NCBI GenBank assembly: GCA_021229015.1
Contig: CM037787.1
Span: forward strand, 36,070,410 to 36,134,409
Reading direction: 5' to 3'
Length of the DNA: 64,000 bases
Origin: Solen grandis
Taxonomy: Eukaryota > Mollusca > Bivalvia > Adapedonta > Solenidae
Shown here: positions 24,019-34,584 of the stretch, in pieces
How positions within the stretch are numbered: position 1 is the first letter of the stretch
Layout of the letters: each line of letters begins with the position of its first letter
Notes under the pieces: model-generated
The model's database searches: none
What the model was told of the DNA's origin: nothing
Seen by the model: the letters and a program-made list of their open reading frames with translations, nothing else
Position numbers and translations under genes: made by a program

Positions 24019-24312
24019 ATGGAGAAAGTCAATGAAATCGAGACAAAAGAAAAACCATTCAAGTGTTTACTGTGTGAGTATACAAGTAATAAAAATATAC
24101 ACTTGGTAGAGCACATGCGAATACATACAGGAGAAAAACCATTCAAGTGTACTGAGTGTGAGTATGCATGTTGTAAGAAGTCAGACCTCATCAGGCATAT
24201 GCAAAAACATACTGGAGAAAAGCCATACAAATGTACTGCATGTGATTTTGGGTGCTGGAAGAGACCACACCTTATTAGGCACATGCAAAAACATACTGAA
24301 GAAAAGCCATAA
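24019..24312 (+). CDS. Small C2H2 zinc-finger protein, three fingers, 97 residues
   Basis: The ORF encodes three consecutive Cys2-His2 fingers of exact spacing C-x2-C-x12-H-x3-H. The zinc ligands are C16/C19/H32/H36, C44/C47/H60/H64 and C72/C75/H88/H92. They are joined by canonical TGEKP linkers at 37-41 and 65-69 and followed by a degenerate TEEKP at the end. Such proteins bind DNA in the nucleus, each finger reading about three bases. The start at 24019 is the first ATG after a likely splice acceptor at 24005. The stop TAA comes directly after the last linker, and a poly(A) signal follows 36 bases later. Three fingers and no effector domain is short for this family, so this could be a retained terminal exon of a longer gene, a young duplicate or a truncated copy. 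It is the best protein-coding gene in the window. Confidence 0.8.
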   Translation: MEKVNEIETKEKPFKCLLCEYTSNKNIHLVEHMRIHTGEKPFKCTECEYACCKKSDLIRHMQKHTGEKPYKCTACDFGCWKRPHLIRHMQKHTEEKP

Positions 24313-24348
24313 TGATGTCCCACAGTGATAAAAATAACATTCATATGG

Positions 24349-24354
24349 AATAAA
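24349..24354 (+). promoter_or_regulatory. Polyadenylation signal AATAAA
   Basis: The canonical hexamer lies 36 bases after the stop codon of the zinc-finger ORF. It would make a very short 3' UTR. Confidence 0.5.
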
Positions 24355-24359
24355 AGTCA

Positions 24360-25520
24360 TACATTTGTATTGTGCATGAGCTTGTATTTAGTTAACTGAT
24401 TTTAACAAAAGTGAATTCTGTATGGAGAAAAAACAACAACATGATATCTTACCATACCACTTGTTCTCAAAGTGAAATTTGATAGAAGAAATATAATGAA
24501 AAAATCTAAGGGTTTAAGGTTTATGCCCTGTAATTCACTTTCAGTGAAGGTATACACATCATAATAACCATCAAAGCCACACATTTAACTTCACAATTAA
24601 AGCTTTTAAAATATCAAACCATGGAAATCTTAAACTCGAATTGACATGTTATGACATATGACAGAAATTCTTTTATTACCTCCTCTTTATAGTTTTGTTG
24701 TCATGAGTTATTAACCCTGAAATCTACAAAAAAAGTTATTTTCTCCATTTTCCTACGGCAAATTTTAGATATGTTCATGAAATTTGAATTAGAATCATAT
24801 AATGCATCTTTCTACCGTGAGTTTTCCTCGAAAACCAAATTCAGTTTTTCATATTCACAGAAATTATATATTTCCCATAGACGTCTATGTTAACTTAAAT
24901 ACAGATTATCTCCCCTACGTCTAATAAAACCTGGAAAACCTCTCGGTGAAACATTTTTATTTTTGGATGTCTTCAAAGTGACAAAGTTACATAGAAGTAT
25001 TTCTATCCAATGGCAAGATATGTAATACGGGTATTAGGGGGGTTATACCTTAAACATATATACATCATGTTTTCTTGAAGAAAATCTCTCTCTCTGTCAG
25101 GTATATTGAATTGTGTTGTGTTTCATATTGATTTTTGTATTTGACACATTCTTATTATCTGAATTATAAGTTTGCCTAAAATGTAAAATACATTTTCAAG
25201 AAGAAATATTGTAACTATGATAAGATTGAGTTTGATGTCATGTTTTCTTTTGGATTGATTGCCTTGAATTGAAATTATTGTTGTTAAGTTAAAGCTTCAT
25301 GTACACCACTATAAGAAAGTATAATTCCAATAATTATATTTGCTTGTATACAAAATTACATGAACAAATTATTCAGTGGGCACAACATTTATACACAAGC
25401 ACACACACAGTTTTGTTTTCCATCTGTATGAGGTCTTTACCTCGGTTGTTATGCAGAGTGTTTTCATAGTGAGGGCTTACTTTCCGAGGTTTACCTCATG
25501 ATTACTTACTTTTTGTCTTT
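24360..25520. other. AT-rich intergenic DNA, no feature recognised
   Basis: Follows the zinc-finger gene. No ORF or repeat boundary that I can support until the AGCTCACC element at 25521. Confidence 0.45.
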
Positions 25521-25757
25521 TTAGCTCACCTGAACACAACATGCTGAAGGTGAGCTATTGTGATCACCCTGTGTCCATTGTGCATCATCATCAATTTGCT
25601 TTAAACAACATCTCCTCTGAAATCTCTGGGTAGAAATTGATGAAATTTGGCATGAATGATCCATGTAGAACTCTGGTTGCCATGGCAACCAAAAGAATTT
25701 TACTTCACAAACTTCAAAAATCGTCTCTTCTGAGTTCTATGGTAAGAATTTAATTAT
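25521..25757 (+). mobile_element. 5' part of an AGCTCACC-type tandem-cored element
   Basis: Begins AGCTCACCTGAACACAACAT and reads into GTGAGCTATTGTGATCACCC, the same 5' end as the elements at 27504 and 28182. The unit with TAGAAATTGATGAAATTTGG corresponds to the core of the 28182 copy. It breaks off near 25757, where a different element starts. Confidence 0.6.
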
Positions 25758-27050
25758 TCTCCCGTCAAATGAAGTTTTGGGGGATATATAGGAGTAACCT
25801 TGTGGACGGTCGGTTGATTGGTTTGTTGGTCAGTTGTAATTTTCTTGTCCTGAACATAGCTTGAAAACTATTAAAGGAATTTACTTGAAACTTAAATATA
25901 GACAGATGGTGACTAGGACAAATGCAGTGTCCAATTACTGTATATCTGCCTGGTCCGATTTTTTTTAGATATCTCCCTTTGTTTATTTTTTCTTGTCCGG
26001 AACATAACTCTAAAATGATACAAGGTATATTAATTTGAAACTTAATATATAGACAGATTGCAATTAGGAGAAATGCAGTCTTCAAGAATATATGTTTAGG
26101 AGTATTATACTATCAAGGTAGATAACTTTTGATGGAATACATTACAAGTTATGGCCCATTTTTTAACTTATAAATTTTGGTTAAAGTTTTGCATGCAAGG
26201 TACTTTCATGCTTATATCTCAGAGTCCAGGCAGGGGATTGATTTGAAACATCTTCAATATATTTAGGGGTATCATACTTTAAAGGAAGACAACACTTGAT
26301 GGAATATATTAAAAATTATGACCCCCTTTTAACTTAGAATTTTGGTTAAGTTTTTGCATTCAAGCTACTATCCAGCTTATATCTCAGAAATTGCTTGTGG
26401 AATTGACTAGAAAGTTAAGGAGTGTCTTCAGGGGCATCAGAAAACTAAGGAGGATAACTTTTGGACTGAATTTTTCATGCAAATTATGGCCTTTTTCTAA
26501 CTTGGATTTTTGGTTAAAGTTTTGCATGCACAGTGTTATTGTGCTTATGTCTCAGTAACTAGGCATGGGATTGATTTTAGACATCATAAACATATTAAGG
26601 GGATCAGACTGTTAAGGTATATCATTTTTGACTATTATTGTGTACAGGGTATGTGAAGGGCAAGAATTGAAATAGATTTTATTTGATTTACCAACAAGCA
26701 TTTTGAATAGTCGAGCGTGCTGTCCTCTGACAGCTTTTGTTATTCTGATTAATGATATGGGTACAACCAGAGAAACCTTTTTGGTCAAAACTTTTTACTT
26801 ACATGTTTACTTACTTACTATCATAACCAATATACTACGTATACAGGTTCTTATCTATGCTCCACCTGGAGTCTGGTTTCTAATGTATCAAAGTGTTTTG
26901 CAGGGGTTTTAATCATCTTCATTGATAGTTCTTGTTTCATCTGGCATAAATGGTTTGCTCGTGGCTGTCTACCATAATTGCTAATGATCCTTTGGAAAAT
27001 GAGGCCCCTATGGGGGTCAGCTAGTTTCCTAATATACTCTATATATAGAA
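25758..27050 (+). mobile_element. Tandem-cored interspersed element (GGGGGATATATAGG type)
   Basis: The start AAGTTTTGGGGGATATATAG with GTGGACGGTCGGTTG is a recognisable bivalve repeat lead. The body has at least three units of about 155-170 bp, each with a TTATGGCC or TTATGACC word, then TTGGTTAAAGTTTTGCATGC, then a CTTATATCTCAG-like word (near 26160, 26320 and 26485). The end around 27000-27040 carries GGCCCCTATGGGGGTCAGCT, a likely terminal hairpin. Non-coding. Confidence 0.5.
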
Positions 27051-27056
27051 CAAGAA

Positions 27057-27135
27057 AAGATTAACAAAATGTTTTAATGGACGGCTTATAATAAGCATAC
27101 TGTCCCCCTCTCTTTCTCAATTCTACTGTTTTGAC
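27057..27135. repeat. Short deletion derivative of the 19.1-20.2 kb repeat
   Basis: ACAAAATGTTTTAATGGACG and ATAAGCATACTGTCCC join words that lie about 1 kb apart at 19135-19190 and 20170-20210. This suggests an internally deleted copy. Confidence 0.35.
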
Positions 27136-27503
27136 CTTATAATCTTACCTGTCTGTCCTATCTTTATATTAGGCCTATTTATATAAAGAGAGGCAGTTAT
27201 TATTTTATAAATTTCTCTGCACGAGTCCCAGGTCTCACTATGCTTAAAAACATGACTCCCAATTCAGTAGCATTTTCCATGTATTTTATGCATCTTGTGG
27301 ATGCAATAAAATTTAAACTTAGAATCCTGACAGCGAAAACATTACATCTAAGGTGAAGAATGCATGGGTAAAAAAAATCACTACAGTGGTTGATTGTTTT
27401 TTTTTAAAAATAAGAATTAAATTTTTAAAAAGAAATCTCCATATATTACTTGTACATAGAGAGGTCGATTTTTTTAAGTTTTTACTTTTTTTATTTTATT
27501 TTT

Positions 27504-28163
27504 AGCTCACCTGAGCAAAGCTCAGGGTGAGCTATTGTGATCCCATGAGTGTCCGTCGTCCGGTGTGCATCATGCGTCGTGTGGCGTCAACAATTTTTAA
27601 TGTTTACACTCTATCACTTTTATTTCTTAAGCAATCATCTTCAAACTTTAAGACAATGTTTATGACCATAATGTCTAGATTGAGTTTGATTATGGCTTAG
27701 ATCCGACAATTAGGTCAGGAGTTAAGCCCCTTATAATATAAAAAAAATGGCCAGATTTCACTTTGTTTACACTCTAGCATTTTCATCTTTTGAGCAATTA
27801 TCTTCAAACTTTATGACAATGTTTATGACCATAATTTCTTGATTGAGTTCAATTGTGGCTGAGATGGGCCATTCAGGTCAGGAGTTATGCCCCTTTTAAT
27901 ACAAAAAATGAAAGATTTCACTTTGTTTATTCTCTGCCAACTTCATTTATTTAACAATCTTTTTTAAACCTCAAGAACAATTTTTATGCCCATAATCTCG
28001 CAATTGGGTCCAATTATAACTGATATTGACTTGTTAATTTAGGAGGTATGCCCTTTTCACCATAAAAAAAAGCCAGATTTCACTTTTACACTCTAGCACT
28101 TTATTTCTTAAGCAATCATCTTTCTCAGGTGAGCGATCAAGGGTCATCTTGGCCCTCTTGTTT
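27504..28163 (+). mobile_element. Complete AGCTCACC-type tandem-cored element
   Basis: 5' hairpin at 27504-27533 (arms AGCTCACCTGAGC and GCTCAGGGTGAGCT). The core has about three tandem units near 160 bp (GGTCAGGAGTTATGCCCCTT-like word recurring). The 3' end is TCAGGTGAGC (28125-28134) and hairpin AGGGTC/GGCCCT (28140-28156), then CTCTTG. The 5' TCACCTGA and 3' TCAGGTGA form subterminal inverted repeats. The layout matches Helentron-associated elements (HINE/DINE type) described in insects and bivalves. No ORF. Confidence 0.7.
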
Positions 28164-28181
28164 TATTTATTTATTTTTTTT

Positions 28182-28845
28182 AGCTCACCTGAGCACAACG
28201 TGCTCATAGTGATCTATTAGGATCACCCTGCATCCATCGTTGTGTGGCATCAACAATTTGCTTTAAATGACATCTCTTCTAAAACCGCTAGACAGAATTT
28301 AATTAAATTTCGCAGGGATGATCCTTGGGTGAACCTTCACAAAAGTTGGTAAAAAACCTGATCCATGTAGAAATCTAGTTGCAATGGCAACAGAAAGAAA
28401 AAAACTATGAAAACTTTGAAAACCATCTCCTCCAAAACTACTGGCCAGGTTTTGAAATGTTTTAGTATAGATGTTCCTTGGGTAACCCTCTACCAATTTT
28501 GCGAAAATTATTTTGATCCGTAAAAACATGGCCTTCAAGGGTGGGGCTAATTTGCCTTATATATATATAGTGAAACCTTTAAATTAAATCTTCTCAGAAA
28601 CCGTTGGACAGAATTTGATTAAACCTTGCAGGGATGATCCTTGGGTGCACCTCCACAAATATTGCTAAAATAATCCTGATCCATGTAGAACCCTTGTTGC
28701 ATTGGCATTAGAATGAATTATGAAAACCTTAAAAATCATCTCCTTCAAAACTACTGGCCAGATTTCAAAATGTTTTAGTAAAGATATTTCTTGGGTAACC
28801 CTATACTCAGGTGAGCGATTTAGGGCCTCAATGACCCTGTTGTTT
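28182..28845 (+). mobile_element. Second complete AGCTCACC-type element, different core
   Basis: It begins only 19 bp after the previous element, with AGCTCACCTGAGCACAACGT. It ends with CAGGTGAGCGATTTAGGGCC and hairpin AGGGCC...ACCCT (28822-28838). The core has two units about 320 bp apart (GGGATGATCCTTGGGTG at about 28312 and 28631), unlike the 160-bp core of its neighbour. Two related but different elements therefore lie head to tail. Confidence 0.68.
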
Positions 28846-29054
28846 TTGTTTATATGTCCAGACCGACGAGCTTATTAAATGTGATCAGTCACACTGGAAA
28901 CTATTCAAAACAAACATAAATCACATATTTGATACACCCAAACAATCACATATCGTGATTTTAAAATTATTTCAATCACAGCTTTTACACTTGACTGCAA
29001 TAACAATTTTCACATGCGCTAATGGAAGTAAAAACCTATTTTAATTGAACATAC
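28846..29054. other. AT-rich spacer
   Basis: No feature recognised between the AGCTCACC element and the coding fragment on the minus strand. Confidence 0.4.
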
Positions 29055-29408
29055 TCATATATATACAGAACTTAATAACAGTATTGAATCAGTCACCTGC
29101 TGTAAGAGATCCTCTATGACTTTGTTGGGTTGGAAAGTCAGCGGACATGATGTGGTAGCTTTCGACTCTACTTCTATTAAAATCTTCTCCATTTCCTCGA
29201 ATTTACCAGATGACTTTGTCAGTCTAATAAACATTATTTTTTTATTCATTGAGGCCTTACAGTCTTCCATTTCCTTTATACTTTCGTAAACTTGCTCTTC
29301 AGAATATTTTCACATGCAGTCACGTGATCCTTAAAATCTGATTCATTGGCCTCTTTAGAGTCTTCAATTGCCCTGTATACCGTTTCCTCAAGATCATCAG
29401 TTGTTTCG
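29055..29408 (-). pseudogene. Broken coiled-coil coding fragment, possibly TRIM-like
   Basis: Read on the minus strand, 29408 down to about 29310 gives TDDLEETVYRAIEDSKEANE and onward. A one-base frameshift near 29310 leads into EEQVYESIKEMEDCKASMNK and then FEEMEKILIEVESKATTSC and LTFQPNKVIEDLLQQ, ending at 29055. The composition is charged and heptad-like, as in a coiled coil. A coiled coil followed by an LTFxPN block resembles the region after the B-boxes of mollusc TRIM-like proteins, but no B-box or RING is present, so this is tentative. The tRNA-derived SINE at 29409 cuts its upstream side. Alternatively it is an exon of a real gene with a sequencing error. Confidence 0.4.
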
Positions 29409-29652
29409 GGGGCCTCCGTGGCCGAGAGGGTAAAGTCGCTGACTAACGCTCACTCAGCCCCTCACCGAGTGGGTTCGAATCCCGTCAGGGTCATTCGGAT
29501 TTTCATGTGAGGAAGCCTTCCAGCTGGCTTGTCGGTGGTTCTACCCGGATGCCTATGTGCATTCGGGGTCTTCCTCCACCTGTAATTAGCTGGACGTTGC
29601 TATATGACTGAACTACTGTCGAAGCGACGGTAAACTCAAATAGTCAAGTCAA
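29409..29652 (+). mobile_element. tRNA-derived SINE
   Basis: The head GGCCTCCGTGGCCGAGAGGG contains a Pol III A box (TGGCCGAGAGGG, 29419-29430) and a B box (GGTTCGAATCC, 29472-29482). The tRNA-unrelated body has TTTTCATGTGAGGAAGCC, TCGGTGGTTCTACCC and GGTCTTCCTCCACC, and the end is ACGGTAAACTCAAATAGTC. The A and B boxes are the internal promoter in active copies. The layout matches a SINE family that I recognise as common in bivalves. It is not a functional tRNA gene, since no acceptor stem closes after the B box. Confidence 0.8.
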
Positions 29653-29912
29653 GTTTTAATCAAACAATTATTTTTACAGTAAATTCAAACTAAAATTAAT
29701 TAAATGTATTTATTTGAAAATGATTGAAAACAAATTCCTAAAACGTACACAAATTTCTCTCGACGAATCCTTAGTAACACTGGTATTTTGTGCCTTGTCA
29801 CGTCATACAAATGTCCTCACCCCTGTTGAGATAAAAAACAAAAGCCCATTAAAATATTTAGTCATACATACTGAAAAACACGTATAAAAATTATATTAAA
29901 GTGATAAAGTGT
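29653..29912. other. AT-rich spacer before the second gap
   Basis: No gene or repeat boundary recognised. Confidence 0.4.
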
Positions 29913-30012
29913 NNNNNNNNNNNNNNNNNNNNNNNNNNNNNNNNNNNNNNNNNNNNNNNNNNNNNNNNNNNNNNNNNNNNNNNNNNNNNNNNNNNNNNNN
30001 NNNNNNNNNNNN
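29913..30012. other. Assembly gap (100 N)
   Basis: Exactly 100 N. Sequence directly to its right is nearly identical to 62.2-64.0 kb, so the break probably sits inside an unresolved repeat. Confidence 0.99.
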
Positions 30013-30774
30013 TCATTATCTATATGAGTCAAAAAAAATTTGATGAAAATCGGTTCATAAACAATGGCTGTAGACCGCGTACAAACTTTTGTTGCATATT
30101 TCCAGTGTGACGTCATATGACGTCATAGGCATATGAAAATCATAGAAATCAAAATTTCAGCGTTTGAAGCATGTTTTAAATTTTCATTGCCTTTCGACAA
30201 TTTCAACATATAGAAATATTCTTGTTAATATTAGAAATACATTATCATATAATGACGTCACGTGACGTCATATGAGAAATATTTTCACAAAATTTTTAAA
30301 ACTTCTAGAGACCTATATACTGACTAAATATCAACTTTCTTTCTTAAATAGGACAGATTTTATAAGCATTTAAAAATTTCCGACCTTGGTTCGAATCTTG
30401 GATTCGCTATAGAACCATGGACTTTTCGAATTTTGAAAAACGGACACCGGGATGCACAACTAGAACTTAATATACACAATCTGTGAAAATTTGATGAAAA
30501 TCGGTTCACAAACAATGGCTGTAGACCGCGTACAAACTTTTGTAGCATATTTCAAATGTGACGTCATATGACGTCATAGGCATATAAAAATCATAGAAAT
30601 CAAAATTTCCTGACGTGGCTAATAAGTCATAAAAATTTCATCGTCCTAGGAGTATTGCAACATAGAAAAATAAGCGTTTAGTTAGGAAGAAAAAAAGAAT
30701 AATAATAATAATAAGAAGAAGAAGAATAAACAGTACAAACCCAATAGGACTTTCTGCTTTAGGCAGAAAGTCCT
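30013..30774 (+). mobile_element. Family D element, 3' part
   Basis: Carries about one and a half family D units (ACCTTGGTTCGAATCTTGG, AATGGCTGTAGACCGCGTAC and paired TGACGTCA octamers). An (AAT)n/(AAG)n tract follows at about 30690-30728, with the terminal hairpin at 30746-30774. The 5' end is lost in the gap. The same sequence recurs at about 62.2-62.97 kb. Confidence 0.75.
30746..30774 (+). repeat. Terminal hairpin of family D/A type
   Basis: Perfect arms AGGACTTTCTGC and GCAGAAAGTCCT around a short loop, followed by AATAATAA and the start of the next element. The form matches terminal hairpins at 32252, 50315, 60195 and 62944. Confidence 0.85.
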
Positions 30775-30782
30775 AATAATAA

Positions 30783-32280
30783 CTAGATGTCATTCGTGAA
30801 AACGAATGATAGGACTTTCTGCAAGCTGTGTTAATGCAAAAAGCAGGAGATAGAAGTTTCATATAATGACTCACCTCTGGTAGTATTTCATGTTCATGCT
30901 GAACAATTGACATTATATTCCGAAATTAATGCAAATAATCAGAACTAAGTATTAGTCGTGACGTCACATGACGTCATATGACGTCATAACTCTAAACATA
31001 TGTAGAAATACTGCAGAACTGCAAACTGTTTAAGTTTCAACTTTCTATCACATCCTGAAGCTCTCTAATCCTAAAATGAAATTTTCGGTCCTATGTTCGA
31101 ATCTTATTTCAGCCACAGAACTTCGGTCTTTCGGAATTTCGGTTAGCTGACAGGATATGCACACCTTTGATTCAAGATGTACCATCTGTGAAAATTTGAA
31201 GAAATCAAACCATAAATGACGGCTGTAGATCGCAAAAACCTTTTTTCACTATTTTTAGCTCTGACATCACATGACGTCATAGGGTGCTGAAGATGCTTTT
31301 GTTCAAAAGCGCATACTTTCCTTTCATAACTCTGTAATTTTCATTATTCTGAACAACTGGCATCCTGTCGAAATCATTGCCCTAAAATGAAAATTAAGAA
31401 GTATGCTTATGACGTCACATGACGTCATATGACGTTCTGATTCAAAATATTTGTAGAAATTCTGCAGAACTGCAAACTGTGTAAGTTTCAACTTTCTATC
31501 TCATCCTGAAGCTCTTTAATCCTAAAATGAAATTTTCGGTCCTATGTTCGAATCTTATTTCAGCCACAGAACTCCGGTCTTTCGGAATTTAGGTTAGCTG
31601 ACAGGATATGCACACCTTTGATTCAAGATGTACCATCTGTGAAAATTTGAAGAAAATCCGACCATAAATGACGGCTGTAGAGCGCGAACACCATTTTTCA
31701 CTATTTTTAGCTGTGACGTCATGTGACGTCATAGGGTGCTGAAGATGCTTTTGTTTAAAAGCGGATACTTTACTTTCATAACTCTGAAATTTTCATTATT
31801 CTGAACAACTGGCATCATGTCAAAATCATTGCCCTAAAATGAAAATTAAGAAGTATGCTTATGACGTCACATGACGTCATATGACGTTCTGATTCAAAAT
31901 ATTTGTAGAAATTCTGCAGAACTGCAAACTGTGTAAGTTTCAACTTTCTATCTCATCCTGAAGCTCTTTAATCGTAAAATGAAATTTTCGGTCCTATGTT
32001 CGAATCTTATTTAAGCCACAGAACTTCGGTCTTGCGGAATTTCGGTTAGCTGACAGGATATGCACACCTTTGATTCAAGATGTACCATCTGTGAAAATTT
32101 GAAGAAAATCCGACCATAAATGACGGCTGTAGAGCGCGAACACCATTTTTCACTATTTTTAGCTGTGACGTCATGTGACGTCATAGGGTGCTGAAAATCA
32201 TTGAAATCAAAATTTCCTCACGTGACTAATAAGTCATAAAAAACCCAATATGACTTTCTGCCGAAAGGGCAGAAAGTCCT
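30783..32280 (+). mobile_element. Family A double-hairpin element with 452-bp tandem core
   Basis: Starts CTAGATG, with the 5' hairpin TCATTCGTGAAAACGAATGA, then AGGACTTTCTGC. The core holds about three units of the 452-bp repeat, each with a TGACGTCA triplet, CTATGTTCGAATCTTATTTC, GACGGCTGTAGAGCGCGAAC and a TGACGTCA doublet. It ends at the hairpin 32252-32278 plus CTAA; the usual (AAT)n tract is lost. No protein-coding gene. Bases 30783-31803 are nearly identical to 62981-64000. Confidence 0.75.
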
Positions 32281-32396
32281 AATAATAAAAAAACAGTACA
32301 AACCCAATATGACTTTCTGCCAGTAGGCAGAAAGTCCTAATAATAAAAAAACAGTACAAACTCAATAAGACTTTCTGCCTGTAGGCAGAAAGTCCT
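32252..32396 (+). repeat. Stack of three terminal hairpins
   Basis: Hairpins at 32252-32278, 32311-32336 and 32369-32394 share arms GACTTTCTGCC/GGCAGAAAGTC and are spaced about 58 bp apart. An ACAGTACAAACCCAATA-type lead precedes each of the last two. The first closes the family A element at 30783. The other two are best read as the remaining 3' ends of outer elements whose 5' ends lie before the gap at 29913. Confidence 0.75.
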
Positions 32397-32433
32397 AAAA
32401 AAAAAATAAAAACCCATATAATAATAATAATAA

Positions 32434-34130
32434 CTAGACTTCGTTTGTCCCACAAACGATAAGGGCTTTCTGCGCTGCAACTCAGTCTAAGCCTGATCAG
32501 CTGAAAAAAATTTGTTCATAAACAATGTCGTCATCCCAAATTTACGTTTCTCTGTGGTATAATACCTGCATTTCCATATTGAGAATATATGTGTTCTACC
32601 TAACTTCGTTCATTTCACATGTATCTTTTCTTTAATATGAAACAATTTTCCTTTTTTTTTCATTTAAAAGAACGTAACATTACACATAAAGTACATGCTG
32701 AACAACGAGGTATTTTAATGAATAAAGGACACTAAAATAAAGTATGAATTTTATACACTTTCCTTTACAAAGAAAATATATATAGAGATAACCCGAACAA
32801 ATATAGTAGGCCGCCGCCTCACATGAGCACAGGTAAACGTTGTACCTTTACTGCTTGCTTACAGTGACACCCAGTAGATTTCTCAATAGAACTTCATATT
32901 CTACTTTATATACATATAGCTATTTGACATTCCAGTGGTATCTGAATTAACTGAAACACATTTTAAAATTTTAAAACCCGTTTAATTTGGCTGAAAATAT
33001 TAAAGCATAGTTACATTATTGATTTACAAAGGCTATTACTTCGGTATCCATACCATATAACGCTAAATATGTTTAAATAATAAGAATGAATTGTTTATTG
33101 ATTGCGTTTGAATTGCGCATTTACACTGTTATGATTTTTATCATGAGTTCTTATTTCTCATGTAACTTTCTTATATCATGACCCTATAAGAAAAGTAGGG
33201 TACCGTTAGAAAGGTTATTAAATTCCGAACTTCCCAACTTTTGAACTATGGACGCTTAAACCTCGGAAAAAGCAAAAATATGCCAAAATATGTTTTTTTG
33301 GATCTTTAAAAGCTGCATATCGTTCGAAAGGAAATTGATTGGTCTATAAATCATGTTCATAATGATATTTACAAAAATCAATATTTTTTTAGATACATGC
33401 AGTTTTCTACACTACGTATAGCGCCGTTTTCGCTGTTCCGCCATTACTGTGCCATTTCAAGCCCGATCTTCAAAAATATTTTCTCATCAGAGAGAGCTTT
33501 GAAAGCACTAATAAAAATACGCATATTGTCTCGATAGAATGCTGTTTGTTTTTAAGATATTACAGGTCAAAAGAAAAAACGATAATTGATATATGACCTT
33601 GACCTTTGAGATTTTCCGGAAACGGAAATGATATTTGACAATGAGATGCTATGGTGCAGATTCAGAGAAAATTTGAAGTCAATCGTTCAAGAAATTTAGA
33701 GTACAGGGCTGAAAAACCGTTTGTATTTGTTTCAGAATTGTTATTAACATTATGACGTCAAATGACGTCATATGACATCAAATGTCACAGAATATGAAGA
33801 AGACATCAATTAGCATATGTGGTGTCAATTTGACATTTCTAGCTTACATACGAGCTACAGAATACTTAAAAAACATTTTAAGGTCCAAAGTTCGAAACTT
33901 GGTTTAACCACAGAACCTTGGTCTTTTCGAATCTGGAAAATCCTATATAATCATGCACATCTAGAACGTAATAGACACATTTTGTGAAAATATCGAGAAA
34001 ATCCGCCGAGAAATGAAGGCTGTAGAGCGCGAACAAACTTTTGTAACAAATGTCAAATTTGACGTCATGTGACGTCATAGGAATATAAAAATCATAGATT
34101 CTAAAATTTCATCGCGTCAGGTATGAGCTA
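32434..34130 (+). mobile_element. Family B double-hairpin element, copy 1
   Basis: Starts CTAGACT with hairpin TCGTTTGT/ACAAACGA (32441-32458) and AAGGGCTTTCTGC. The body contains TGACCTTGACCTTTGAG with TTTTCCGGAAACGG (about 33594-33625), a TGACGTCA cluster (about 33752-33772), AAAGTTCGAAACTTGG and AAGGCTGTAGAGCGCGAAC. It parallels 36990-38755 for about 1.7 kb. The body gives way to family C sequence after AAAATTTCATCGCGTCAGG. Its own 3' hairpin is probably one of the GCCC-type hairpins in the stack at 50.4-50.6 kb. Confidence 0.7.
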
Positions 34131-34584
34131 TTAAATTGTTATACGTCTTTGCTTATTTCAAAAGTATTGAATATATAAGTTAATACAAAGAAATGGAATA
34201 ATGATGCATAATGATGTAAGATTTAATACGTAAATCATCATTATCATTAATATAAACTTATGTTCAAAAATAAGCTTTAAATATTTTTTTTTTTTCATCT
34301 TCTTAAAAAGATATCAATAAAGAATATATATGGATCTTATGTAATTACGCAACCGTTTACTTTCATGCAGAAAAAAAAAAGGAAAATTTTAAGATAATAT
34401 TCTCCTCAAGATTTTTTCTTACGTAATTCAATCGATTTTATTTTTTTTATATTCTTTATTTAATATCTTTTTCTTCGTAAGCATATTCATTGCAATTTGA
34501 TCCACAAAGGAAATTGTAAAAAAGAAGAAAAAAATACTTTGAAGTCCATGACTTGTATTTGTCCATGTATTTGTCATTTTCTTA
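34131..34584. other. AT-rich transition between family B and family C
   Basis: Long A and T runs, no gene. The boundary between the two elements is not sharp here. Confidence 0.4.

Noticed and set aside
24012..24344. 110-codon minus-strand frame opposite the zinc-finger gene
   Set aside because: It is the antisense shadow of the finger repeats; its internal repetition comes from the tandem fingers on the plus strand.
29409..29485. Possible tRNA gene
   Set aside because: A and B boxes are present, but no acceptor stem closes after the B box and a SINE body follows.
30360..30548. 62-codon minus-strand frame of family D as a gene
   Set aside because: Identical at 62558-62746 because the DNA block is duplicated; other D units break the frame.
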